Shown here in pieces: positions 1-8,088 of a stretch of DNA of 64,000 nt; within the stretch, counting starts at the first letter, position 1, and each line of letters starts with the position of its first letter. Made by a program: the position numbers and the translations under genes. Source of the DNA: Streptococcus suis (lineage in GTDB: Bacteria; Bacillota; Bacilli; Lactobacillales; Streptococcaceae); assembly GCF_024509525.1 (NCBI RefSeq), contig NZ_JAMWEM010000003.1, forward strand, positions 186,001 to 250,000, given 5' to 3'. The notes beneath the pieces were generated by a model, which searched no databases, was not told where the DNA came from, and saw only the letters and a program-made list of their open reading frames with translations.

Positions 1-72
1 GGGTATATCAATGCCGATGGTTTAATGCTCTTGAAGAAATTTCGTCAGAATCCTGAAAGTTGGTTAGATTAG
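1..72 (+). CDS. 3' end of an unidentified gene
   Basis: Frame 1 is open from the window edge to a TAG at 70-72 and gives 23 residues ending in NPESWLD. The start lies outside the window, and the tail is too short to assign a family. No clear terminator hairpin follows. The next 50 bases hold the promoter of the following membrane protein gene. Confidence 0.5.
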   Translation, partial: GYINADGLMLLKKFRQNPESWLD

Positions 73-87
73 TCACTAGATAAATGT

Positions 88-122
88 TAGAAGGAACAAG
101 ATGAAAGTGATATAATAATAGC
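88..122 (+). promoter_or_regulatory. Extended -10 promoter giving a probably leaderless transcript
   Basis: TATAAT at 111-116 is preceded by TG at 108-109, an extended -10 box. No convincing -35 is present. Only six bases separate the -10 from the ATG at 123, so transcription would be expected to begin at or next to the start codon. Confidence 0.55.
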
Positions 123-1613
123 ATGTACACCATTTTCTTTCATTTTATTCAGAAAACTATGTGGTTTTTAACAGCTTTTTGGCTGGTGGTTGCTACTGGT
201 CAGCTGTTTATCCTATCTCCTTGGATAGGGGGATGTTTTCTTCTTATTCTGTGTCTGGCGTGGTATAAGCGAGACTGGCTGATTCCTTGGTCTAAAAACT
301 TATTTGTTTATAAAAAAACAATTTTGGTAGTAGCTATTTGCTTTCAAATAGCTATCATACTATCCGCTAATCTCATGGTCAGAAGTGATGCTGCTGTTGT
401 CTTGAAAGGGGCGTTTGAGTTAATTGAACCCGCATCAATCTCTAGTTACTTGACACGCAACCAGAATAATCTTTTTCTCTTCCTCTATGAGCGATTTTTC
501 TACAAGCTTTTTGGTTTCAAGGCTATTTGGGTCTTGCAGTTGCTGGGCTTGATTTACCTCAACAGTACGGCTTGGATTCTCTATAAGACGGGACAGCGGT
601 TTGTCAGTCAGCAAGTGGCGGAGCTGGTCTTTGCCTTCTATCTCTTGCTTATGGGCTTTTCCCCTTATGTCATTCAGACTTATACGGATATTGCAGGGTT
701 GCCGTTTTTGGCTATTCAGCTGTATTTGATTTTAGGGGCCATAAAAGCAGAGCAGGTTTCCAGTCGGTCCATAGTCGGTTTAGGTCTAGTGGCAGCTTTG
801 GCCTTGAGTTTCCGCCCTACAGGAGCCATATCCATTATTGCATTCTTTATGCTTCTTTTCTTGAATAAGGAATGGAAAAAATTAGGGAAATGCTTGGTCA
901 TCTTTTGCTTAACCTTTGGAGCAAGCTATGGTCTAAAAACCTATGTCCAGTCACATCAGACAGAAGTGGTCATCATGGAAGGTGAGGAATTGTCTAAATC
1001 TTGGTTGACCTTTATCAATCTTGGTCTGACCTATTCAGGTACTGATCAGGTAGACATGAAGCGAGGTCTGCTCCAGTATGTTCCAGAGTCCGAGCGTGAA
1101 AATTACAACAACGGTATGTTTTCAAATGCAAATGAGCTGAAGGAAATCAAGCGTCGACTAAAAGATTATACCGTATTTACCTTCTCAGAACATTTGTTCT
1201 ATAAGTTTACGCAAACGGTCTACGACGGCACCTTAAATTGGATTTACCTGGATCCAAATGCAGAAAAAACATCCTTCATTTCACCGCTTTACATCTATAC
1301 CAAGGACAATGCGGTAGCAGAATGGATTCGTCAAACAATTATCCAGAAAGACGGAAAGAACTTTAATTGGTACAGGTTGGTCAAGCAACCGATTTGGGTC
1401 GTGGTCAGTCTGGGTCTCTTCCTAGCAGCTTGGTCTTACCGCAAGGACAAGCGAATTCATTTTCTACTCCTCTCTGTCTTTGGAGGAATCTTATTCCTGA
1501 TGATTTTTGAGGGTGGAAAAGCTCGCTACCTCTTGCAATTTTTACCACAAATTCTATTATTGTCTAGCATGGGCCTTAGTTGGTTTTCACAGGTTTCTCA
1601 AATGAAGGAGTAA
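123..1613 (+). CDS. Multi-pass membrane glycosyltransferase-like protein (GT-C type)
   Basis: A 496-residue protein with about eleven hydrophobic segments and one long extracytoplasmic stretch (about residues 280-400). The first large loop carries an acidic residue (Asp89, in MVRSDAA), where GT-C enzymes of the protein-mannosyltransferase type keep their catalytic Asp. It resembles the streptococcal conserved integral membrane family of predicted dolichyl/undecaprenyl-sugar transferases, but its sugar and acceptor are unknown. There is no Shine-Dalgarno before ATG 123. A later Met at 159 would remove 12 residues and also lacks one. Its stop codon abuts the ung start, suggesting cotranscription with ung. 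Confidence 0.7.
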   Translation: MYTIFFHFIQKTMWFLTAFWLVVATGQLFILSPWIGGCFLLILCLAWYKRDWLIPWSKNLFVYKKTILVVAICFQIAIILSANLMVRSDAAVVLKGAFELIEPASISSYLTRNQNNLFLFLYERFFYKLFGFKAIWVLQLLGLIYLNSTAWILYKTGQRFVSQQVAELVFAFYLLLMGFSPYVIQTYTDIAGLPFLAIQLYLILGAIKAEQVSSRSIVGLGLVAALALSFRPTGAISIIAFFMLLFLNKEWKKLGKCLVIFCLTFGASYGLKTYVQSHQTEVVIMEGEELSKSWLTFINLGLTYSGTDQVDMKRGLLQYVPESERENYNNGMFSNANELKEIKRRLKDYTVFTFSEHLFYKFTQTVYDGTLNWIYLDPNAEKTSFISPLYIYTKDNAVAEWIRQTIIQKDGKNFNWYRLVKQPIWVVVSLGLFLAAWSYRKDKRIHFLLLSVFGGILFLMIFEGGKARYLLQFLPQILLLSSMGLSWFSQVSQMKE

Positions 1614-1616
1614 GTG

Positions 1617-2273
1617 ATGCAGCATTCAGCATGGCATGATTTAATAAAGGCGCAGTTGCCGGAACAGTATTTTAGTAAAATCAATCAATTTTTAGATGCC
1701 GTCTATGCAGGCGGGACCATCTATCCGCCGAGGGAAAGAGTCTTTGCGGCCATTCAAGAAACAGCCTTGGAGGACGTTAAGGTGGTGATTCTGGGACAGG
1801 ATCCCTATCACGGACCTGGTCAAGCCCAAGGACTGTCTTTTTCAGTACCAGATACCATTCCCGCTCCGCCATCTCTCCAAAATATCCTGAAAGAGTTGGC
1901 AGAAGACGTAGGGGTAAAGGCTAGTCACGACTTGACACCGTGGGCACGGCAGGGGGTTCTCTTACTCAATACCTGTCTGACGGTGCCTGCTGGTAATGCG
2001 AATGGCCATGCAGGGCAAATTTGGGAGCCTTTTACGGATGCCATTATCAAGGTTGTGAATACCTTAGAGCAGCCAATTGTTTATATCCTCTGGGGGGCTT
2101 ATGCTCGCAAGAAAAAAGCCTTGATTAGCAATCCCAACCACCTGATTATTGAATCGGCTCACCCAAGTCCGCTATCTGCTTATCGTGGCTTTTTTGGTAG
2201 TAAACCTTTTTCACGGGCTAATGATTTTTTAGTATCTAAGGGTGGACAAGCAATAAATTGGACAGCATCGTGA
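1617..2273 (+). CDS. ung: Uracil-DNA glycosylase
   Basis: Family 1 uracil-DNA glycosylase of 218 residues, which removes uracil from DNA to start base excision repair. The catalytic water-activating motif GQDPYH is followed by the substrate-loop motif [10 protein letters not shown] near the C-terminus. ATG 1617 is preferred over the overlapping GTG 1614 because GAAGGAG ends at 1610, giving six bases of spacing. The gene follows the membrane protein gene with no gap and precedes pyrC by 42 bases. Confidence 0.95.
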   Translation: MQHSAWHDLIKAQLPEQYFSKINQFLDAVYAGGTIYPPRERVFAAIQETALEDVKVVILGQDPYHGPGQAQGLSFSVPDTIPAPPSLQNILKELAEDVGVKASHDLTPWARQGVLLLNTCLTVPAGNANGHAGQIWEPFTDAIIKVVNTLEQPIVYILWGAYARKKKALISNPNHLIIESAHPSPLSAYRGFFGSKPFSRANDFLVSKGGQAINWTAS

Positions 2274-2315
2274 CCCAAAGTGAGAGTATTGTTACCAGAT
2301 AAAAAGGAGTGAAGT

Positions 2316-3584
2316 ATGCTTTTAATCAAGAATGGACGGGTCTTGGATTCGAAGACCCAGTTAGATAAGGTTTGTGATATCCTCATTGAGGGAAATAAAA
2401 TCGTAAAAATCGCAGAGAAGATAGATGAGGTAGGACATACAGTGATTGACGCTACTGGTTTGGTGGTTGCACCAGGCCTAGTGGATGTCCATGTGCACTT
2501 TAGAGAGCCAGGTCAAACCCATAAAGAAGATATTCGTACAGGTGCCTTGGCTGCGGCAGCCGGTGGTTTTACGTCTGTTGTAATGATGGCCAATACCAAT
2601 CCAACTATTTCTACGGTGGAAACGCTAAAAGAAGTTTTGGAATCTGCCCGAAAGGAAGCCATTCACATTTACAGTGTCGCTACTATTACCAATCAATTTG
2701 ATGGGCAGCATCTAACAGACTTTGTTGGTCTTATCAAAGCAGGAGCGGTTGCTCTTTCTGATGATGGGATTCCCTTAACCAATGCAGGTGTGGTGAGAAA
2801 AGCAATGCAGAAAGCTAAAGAGTCAGATGTTCTCTTAAGTCTTCACGAAGAAGATCCTGACTTAAACGGTGTATTGGGATTAAATGAGCAGGTAGCCGAA
2901 AAACATTTTCATGTTTGCGGTGCGACAGGTGTTGCAGAGTATAGCATGGTGGCGCGAGATGTCATGATTGCATACGAAACTGGTGCCAAAGTTCACATCC
3001 AACACTTGTCCAAAGCTGAATCAGTGAAGGTCGTCGAGTTTGCTCAGTCTCTCGGTGCTAATGTCACAGCAGAAGTAGCACCGCAACACTTTTCACGAAC
3101 GGAAGAATTACTCTTAACCAAAGGGGCTAATGCTAAAATGAACCCACCTTTACGGTTGGAGTCGGATCGTCTAGCAGTTATTGAAGGTCTAAAATCTGGG
3201 ATCATCACAGTTATTGCAACTGACCATGCTCCTCACCATGCTGATGAAAAAAATGTTGCAGACATTGCTCAAGCGCCATCCGGTATGACAGGGCTCGAAA
3301 CCTCGCTCTCTTTAGGATTGACTCATTTAGTAGCAGATGGTCATCTGACGCTCATGCAACTGTTGGAAAAAATGACCTACAATCCAGCTAAACTTTATGG
3401 TCTGGATGCGGGATACTTAGCTGAAAACGGTCCAGCAGATCTAGTCATTTTTGATCCGACAGCAGATCGATTGGTGACAGCTGAGTTTGCTTCTAAATCA
3501 GCAAACTCTCCTTTTATCAATGATTCCTTAAAAGGAGAAGTACATTACACAATTGCCAAAGGGCAGGTGGTTTATAGCAAATAA
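2316..3584 (+). CDS. pyrC: Dihydroorotase, class I
   Basis: Zinc amidohydrolase that interconverts carbamoyl-aspartate and dihydroorotate in pyrimidine synthesis. At 422 residues it matches the Gram-positive class I form. Visible motifs are the metal-binding [10 protein letters not shown] near residue 57 and ATDHAPH in the second half, which carries the catalytic Asp. AAAGGAG at about 2300-2306 serves ATG 2316. It ends in a terminator shared with convergent plsY. Confidence 0.95.
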   Translation: MLLIKNGRVLDSKTQLDKVCDILIEGNKIVKIAEKIDEVGHTVIDATGLVVAPGLVDVHVHFREPGQTHKEDIRTGALAAAAGGFTSVVMMANTNPTISTVETLKEVLESARKEAIHIYSVATITNQFDGQHLTDFVGLIKAGAVALSDDGIPLTNAGVVRKAMQKAKESDVLLSLHEEDPDLNGVLGLNEQVAEKHFHVCGATGVAEYSMVARDVMIAYETGAKVHIQHLSKAESVKVVEFAQSLGANVTAEVAPQHFSRTEELLLTKGANAKMNPPLRLESDRLAVIEGLKSGIITVIATDHAPHHADEKNVADIAQAPSGMTGLETSLSLGLTHLVADGHLTLMQLLEKMTYNPAKLYGLDAGYLAENGPADLVIFDPTADRLVTAEFASKSANSPFINDSLKGEVHYTIAKGQVVYSK

Positions 3585-3585
3585 A

Positions 3586-3614
3586 AATAGGTCAGGTTAT
3601 CCTGGCCTATTTTG
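3586..3614. terminator. Bidirectional terminator between pyrC and plsY
   Basis: An inverted repeat (AAAATAGGTCAGG and CCTGGCCTATTTT, one G-U pair) with loop TTAT has A-rich and T-rich flanks, so it can end both converging transcripts. It overlaps the plsY stop codon. Confidence 0.8.
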
Positions 3615-4241
3615 TTTGGTCATATTGAGTCCAAAAGGAACTAAATTTTCTTCTTTTTTCAGGATACGTCGAATGTTTTCCTTGTGTCTCACAATAACAA
3701 AACTACCAAGGAATACAATAATGACCGTAAAGAGCCAGTCATATCCATCTAGCAGAAATGGAATGGCTGGAAATAGCATGGCCCCGAGGATACCTGCTCC
3801 AGCGGCCACCACACTTGACATGGAAACCATGGATGTCAGATAAAGACAGAGAGCAAAAACAGCTATCAAGTAAAGGCAGAAAGCAGGAGCAAAGCCCATT
3901 AACATACCAGCAGAAGTCGCCACAGCCTTTCCCCCCTTGAAGTTAGCAAAGATTGGGAAAGTATGCCCTAAAACTGCTACTAGACCAAAGACGATAGGGG
4001 AAATGCCTTGTGTCTGAAAAATCACTGGAAGCAAGGTTGCTAAAGTACCTTTGAGAAAATCAACAACAAATACAATCGTTCCAGCTTTTGGCCCAAGAAT
4101 ACGAAAAGTATTGGTCGTACCCGTATTTCCAGAGCCATGCTCACGAATATTAATCTTGAAAAATACCTGTCCAATCCAGAGACCTGACGGAATAGAGCCC
4201 AACAAATAGGCTACAATCAATAAAATACAATTCAATAACAT
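3597..4241 (-). CDS. plsY: Acyl-phosphate:glycerol-3-phosphate acyltransferase PlsY
   Basis: A 214-residue integral membrane enzyme that acylates glycerol-3-phosphate from acyl-phosphate, the first step of phospholipid synthesis. Near the N-terminus is the family motif LLGSIPSG. It is followed by GSGNTGTTN (phosphate-binding glycines) and [19 protein letters not shown], both PlsY signatures. The frame stays open 30 codons upstream, but MLLNCIL is the start that gives normal family length. It is divergent from parE, the arrangement also seen in pneumococcus. Confidence 0.92.
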   Translation of the reverse strand: MLLNCILLIVAYLLGSIPSGLWIGQVFFKINIREHGSGNTGTTNTFRILGPKAGTIVFVVDFLKGTLATLLPVIFQTQGISPIVFGLVAVLGHTFPIFANFKGGKAVATSAGMLMGFAPAFCLYLIAVFALCLYLTSMVSMSSVVAAGAGILGAMLFPAIPFLLDGYDWLFTVIIVFLGSFVIVRHKENIRRILKKEENLVPFGLNMTKQNRPG

Positions 4242-4253
4242 GCTCTCATTATA
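4242..4253 (-). promoter_or_regulatory. plsY extended -10 box with six-base gap to the start codon
   Basis: On the minus strand TATAAT (4248-4253) is preceded by TGG and followed by GAGAGC, then ATG at 4241. The spacing predicts transcription from the start codon itself, as at 123 and 60677. Confidence 0.5.
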
Positions 4254-4325
4254 CCACAAATTCAATTGATTTTTTGTAAAATACTTCTGTTTGACCTGTT
4301 CCAGCCGAAAGACAGCAGAAAAATT

Positions 4326-4354
4326 TTGCAAAAATGCCCAAAAACTTGTAATAT
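4326..4354 (+). promoter_or_regulatory. parE promoter
   Basis: TTGCAA at 4326-4331, a 17-base spacer and TAATAT at 4349-4354, upstream of a strong GGAGG ribosome binding site (4373-4377). Confidence 0.5.
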
Positions 4355-4383
4355 AGAAAGGATGATAAGTATGGAGGTCAGTT

Positions 4384-6333
4384 TTGGCTAAGAAAGAGAT
4401 TGATATAAATAACTATAATGATGATGCCATTCAGGTACTGGAAGGGCTGGACGCCGTCCGCAAACGCCCCGGAATGTACATCGGCTCCACAGATGGAAAC
4501 GGCTTGCACCACATGGTCTGGGAGATTGTCGATAACGCTGTCGATGAAGCCCTGTCTGGTTTCGGTAATCGGATTGACGTGACTATTAACAAGGACGGTA
4601 GCCTGTCTGTGTCCGACCGTGGACGTGGAATGCCTGTTGGTATGCACGCAACAGGCAAACCAACAGTCGAAGTTATCTTCACCGTTCTCCACGCAGGTGG
4701 TAAGTTCGGTCAAGGTGGCTACAAAACTTCAGGTGGTCTCCACGGGGTTGGTTCTTCGGTGGTCAATGCCCTGTCTAGCTGGTTGGAAGTTGAGATTACC
4801 CGTGACGGAGCTGTTTATAAGCAACGATTTGAGCAGGGCGGAAAGCCAGTCACGACCCTAGAAAAGATTGGTACCGCTCCAAAATCAAAAACAGGCACAA
4901 AAGTTACCTTTATGCCTGACGGTACCATCTTCTCAACGACGGACTTCAAGTTCAATACCATTGCCGAACGCCTGAAAGAATCAGCCTTCTTGCTCAAACA
5001 AGTCACCATGACCTTGACAGATGAGCGGACTGGTGAGCAGGAGGAGTATCACTATGAAAATGGTGTTCAGGACTTTGTATCCTACCTCAACGAAGACAAG
5101 GAAACCCTGACACCTGTCCTTTATTTTGAAGGAGAAGACGCAGGTTTCCAAGTCCAAGTTGCTATGCAGTACAACGACGGCTATTCAGACAATATCCTGT
5201 CTTTTGTCAACAACGTTCGGACCAAGGATGGCGGTACCCACGAAACAGGTCTCAAACTAGCCATTACCAAGGCCATGAACGACTATGCTCGTAAGACCAA
5301 CTTGCTCAAGGAAAAGGACAAGAACTTGGAAGGCTCTGACTACCGTGAAGGTTTGTCTGCGGTCCTTTCTATCCTTGTACCAGAAGAGCATTTGCAGTTT
5401 GAAGGACAGACCAAGGACAAGCTGGGAAGCCCGCTTGCTCGTCCTGTGGTGGACGGCATTGTATCGGACAAGCTGACTTTCTTCCTTTTGGAAAATGGGG
5501 AATTAGCTTCAAATCTAGTTCGTAAAGCCATTAAGGCGCGTGACGCCCGCGAGGCTGCGCGTAAGGCGCGTGACGAATCCCGAAACGGTAAGAAAAACAA
5601 GAAGGACAAGGGGCTTCTGTCAGGGAAGCTAACCCCAGCCCAGTCCAAAAATCCAGCCAAAAATGAACTTTATCTGGTCGAGGGAGATTCAGCCGGGGGC
5701 TCTGCTAAACAAGGGCGTGACCGTAAATTCCAAGCTATTCTACCTTTGCGTGGTAAGGTCATCAACACTGCTAAGGCGAAAATGGCAGACATCCTCAAAA
5801 ACGAAGAAATCAATACTATGATTTACACCATTGGTGCAGGTGTGGGGTCAGATTTCACTATCGAAGATGTCAACTATGACAAGATTATTATCATGACCGA
5901 TGCGGACACGGACGGTGCCCACATTCAGACCCTCTTGCTGACTTTCTTCTATCGCTATATGCGACCTTTGGTAGAAGCTGGTCGGGTTTACATTGCCTTG
6001 CCGCCACTTTATAAGATGTCCAAAGGCAAGGGTAAGACTGAGAAGATTGCTTATGCTTGGTCTGATGGGGAATTAGAAGATCTACGCAAGGATTTTGGCA
6101 AGGGATTTATCCTCCAACGCTACAAGGGGCTCGGTGAGATGAATGCCGATCAGCTCTGGGAAACAACCATGAACCCTGAAACCCGTACCCTTATCCGTGT
6201 CACCATTGAAGACCTAGCCCGTGCTGAACGCCGTGTATCCGTCCTCATGGGCGACAAGGTCGAGCCACGCCGCAAGTGGATTGAAGACAATGTGAAGTTT
6301 ACCTTGGAGGAAGCGACAGCTTTTACCAAATAA
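4384..6333 (+). CDS. parE: DNA topoisomerase IV subunit B
   Basis: A 649-residue ATPase subunit of topoisomerase IV, which decatenates daughter chromosomes with ParC. The GHKL ATP site shows [10 protein letters not shown] and the ATP lid [13 protein letters not shown] with Tyr113. The TOPRIM domain shows [13 protein letters not shown] and [10 protein letters not shown]. Translation starts at TTG 4384, six bases after GGAGG, as in other streptococcal parE genes. Tyr113 is the position AMPylated in GyrB/ParE by FicT-type toxins, and a Fic gene follows immediately. Confidence 0.97.
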   Translation: MAKKEIDINNYNDDAIQVLEGLDAVRKRPGMYIGSTDGNGLHHMVWEIVDNAVDEALSGFGNRIDVTINKDGSLSVSDRGRGMPVGMHATGKPTVEVIFTVLHAGGKFGQGGYKTSGGLHGVGSSVVNALSSWLEVEITRDGAVYKQRFEQGGKPVTTLEKIGTAPKSKTGTKVTFMPDGTIFSTTDFKFNTIAERLKESAFLLKQVTMTLTDERTGEQEEYHYENGVQDFVSYLNEDKETLTPVLYFEGEDAGFQVQVAMQYNDGYSDNILSFVNNVRTKDGGTHETGLKLAITKAMNDYARKTNLLKEKDKNLEGSDYREGLSAVLSILVPEEHLQFEGQTKDKLGSPLARPVVDGIVSDKLTFFLLENGELASNLVRKAIKARDAREAARKARDESRNGKKNKKDKGLLSGKLTPAQSKNPAKNELYLVEGDSAGGSAKQGRDRKFQAILPLRGKVINTAKAKMADILKNEEINTMIYTIGAGVGSDFTIEDVNYDKIIIMTDADTDGAHIQTLLLTFFYRYMRPLVEAGRVYIALPPLYKMSKGKGKTEKIAYAWSDGELEDLRKDFGKGFILQRYKGLGEMNADQLWETTMNPETRTLIRVTIEDLARAERRVSVLMGDKVEPRRKWIEDNVKFTLEEATAFTK

Positions 6334-6356
6334 TCTCAGGGAAGTTGAGGTGCCAT

Positions 6357-6959
6357 ATGGTTTTAGAAAATAAATTGGGGATTGAAAATTCGGCTGAATT
6401 AGCCCGTCTCGAAGAACAAATCAGCAAGAAAAAAGCGGCTCAACTGTTCGAAACTGGCCAACTGTTCCAGATAGAAGTTGGGACTTTTGCAGGTTTGGCA
6501 CACATTCATCATGCTTTATTTGAGGATATTTACGACTTTGCAGGCAAAATTCGTGATGTCAACATTGCCAAGGATAATTTTCAATTTGCTCCTCGAATCT
6601 TTCTTGAGCAGTCTTTGGCCTATATTGACAAGCTACCACATACAACCTTCGATGAGATTGTTGACAAGTACGCAGATATGAATATTGCACATCCTTTTCG
6701 TGAAGGAAATGGTCGTAGTATGCGTATCTGGTTGGATTGTATGCTACGGGATAGTTTGGGTAAGGTTGTTGACTGGAATAGCATTGATAAAGATGAATAT
6801 TTCAATGCTATGGTTAGAAGCCATGTGTCAACAGGAGAGCTTAAATATCTGTTATTGCAAGCCTTAACGGAAGATCTTGGTCAGGCTACTTATTTCAAAG
6901 GCATCGACCATTCTTATTACTATGAAGGATACAATCTCTATCGCACAGAGGATTTGTAA
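6357..6959 (+). CDS. Class III Fic protein (AMP-transferase)
   Basis: A 200-residue Fic-fold protein. The catalytic motif HPFREGNGRSMR starts at His112 and is intact. The last helix holds SYYYEG (Ser186, Glu190, Gly191), matching the (S/T)xxxE(G/N) autoinhibitory motif of class III Fic proteins such as the Neisseria enzyme. ATG 6357 lies six bases after TTGAGG, so the in-frame TTG at 6345 is not used. It starts 23 bases after parE. Fic enzymes transfer AMP to hydroxyl side chains, and FicT and related toxins modify Tyr in the GyrB/ParE ATP lid. That the target here is ParE is inference from position. Confidence 0.85.
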   Translation: MVLENKLGIENSAELARLEEQISKKKAAQLFETGQLFQIEVGTFAGLAHIHHALFEDIYDFAGKIRDVNIAKDNFQFAPRIFLEQSLAYIDKLPHTTFDEIVDKYADMNIAHPFREGNGRSMRIWLDCMLRDSLGKVVDWNSIDKDEYFNAMVRSHVSTGELKYLLLQALTEDLGQATYFKGIDHSYYYEGYNLYRTEDL

Positions 6960-6991
6960 ATCTAGCACAAGCAAACTATGTGAGGTGTTTT

Positions 6992-7498
6992 ATGCCACTA
7001 ACTATTCCCAAATTGCCTAATCGTTTGACCCAGACTGCCAAGAATTGGGCAGATAAGCAGAAAGAGCAGTTAGCTCAGTTGGACTTGAAAGAGAAATTTG
7101 ACCAGGCGCTTGAAACCTGGAAATCGTCTAAGACCAGAGAGCGAGCTGAGGCCTTGTTGTCTGATCAAGGGAAATTAGAGCATTTTTTACATAGCACGGA
7201 ACGGAAACTGTCTCGTATGCCTTTTGGTGGAGATAAGTTTGCGGCCATTCCAGGCTTGATTTCCATGGTGCGAAGCTATATCCGTAGAGATTACAACAAG
7301 TTACCCAAAGGGACAATCCTCGCAATTATAGGTGCTTTGATTTATTTTTTCAGTCCTATTGATGCCTTACCAGATTTCATCCTTGGAGCAGGTCTACTTG
7401 ACGATGCCTTTGTCCTTAATGCCTGCCTCAAATTAGTTAAATCAGATGTAGATGAGTATAGGATCTGGCAAGCAAGTCAGTGGAAGGTGGAAGAGTAA
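6992..7498 (+). CDS. DUF1232 (YkvA-type) membrane protein
   Basis: A 168-residue protein. The N-terminal half is charged and helical. The C-terminal half holds the DUF1232 signature, a hydrophobic segment followed by FSPIDALPDFILGAGLLDDA. Function is unknown. ATG 6992 follows TGAGGTG by six bases, with a leader very like that of fic, so the two were probably acquired or arose together. The spacing suggests one operon with fic and the next gene. Confidence 0.8.
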   Translation: MPLTIPKLPNRLTQTAKNWADKQKEQLAQLDLKEKFDQALETWKSSKTRERAEALLSDQGKLEHFLHSTERKLSRMPFGGDKFAAIPGLISMVRSYIRRDYNKLPKGTILAIIGALIYFFSPIDALPDFILGAGLLDDAFVLNACLKLVKSDVDEYRIWQASQWKVEE

Positions 7499-7524
7499 CT
7501 CTGCTATGACAAAAGGAGCAGAAA

Positions 7525-8085
7525 TTGTTAGAAAAAGTCGAGCGATTTATTGCTGAAATCAATAGAATTGATAGGGAGTTTTTCCAGGATTATTTTGAAA
7601 CAGGTAAGGTTGAAAAAGTCAATCTTAAGCATACCTTTGCCAAGGTACCTACTCAGCCTATTCTGACCTATCGGCTCAACTTACACGAGGCTATCAATGA
7701 CTATTTGATGCGTGCAGATGTCAAGGATATTGCCTATTTTTATCGTGTCAAAACATCAGAATCGATTTTGGATAAGATTGAGCGTTTTAAGGAGAGAAGC
7801 GAGGGGTATCCTGTCAACTCCATCCTCAATGATATTTTCGGTGCTCGTATGATTTTGACTTCTGAGGAAATCGCGGAGGTCATGGAGCGTCTGGATGACT
7901 GGCAGGAAAAATATGGACTGAAAAACTGGTATCTGCGAGATAAGGACGACTATGTCGGCATTCATATCTATTTCAAAAATAAGAGTAATTTTTATTATCC
8001 GTGGGAATTACAACTGTGGGACGAGAAAGATGTCGAAGGCAATATTGCTAGTCATATTAAGTATAAAAGGAAGTTTGTGGGATAA
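7525..8085 (+). CDS. RelA/SpoT-like (small alarmone synthetase fold) protein
   Basis: A 186-residue protein with the ordered landmarks of the (p)ppGpp synthetase fold: RVKTSESILDK (Arg74, Lys76), NDIFGAR (Asp103, Gly106, Arg108), DYVGIHI (Tyr143, His147), WELQLWD (Glu161, Gln163) and ASHIKYK. There is no hydrolase or regulatory domain. The metal-binding Asp and Glu are kept, so activity is plausible, although the YxSxH motif reads YVGIH. It starts at TTG 7525, six bases after AAAAGGAG. It ends three bases before the restriction-modification gene. A housekeeping synthetase, a toxic SAS-type effector or a diverged enzyme are all possible. Confidence 0.7.
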   Translation: MLEKVERFIAEINRIDREFFQDYFETGKVEKVNLKHTFAKVPTQPILTYRLNLHEAINDYLMRADVKDIAYFYRVKTSESILDKIERFKERSEGYPVNSILNDIFGARMILTSEEIAEVMERLDDWQEKYGLKNWYLRDKDDYVGIHIYFKNKSNFYYPWELQLWDEKDVEGNIASHIKYKRKFVG

Positions 8086-8088
8086 AAA

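Noticed and set aside
3553..3843. A 96-residue plus-strand ORF after pyrC
   Set aside because: Antisense to plsY and spans the bidirectional terminator.
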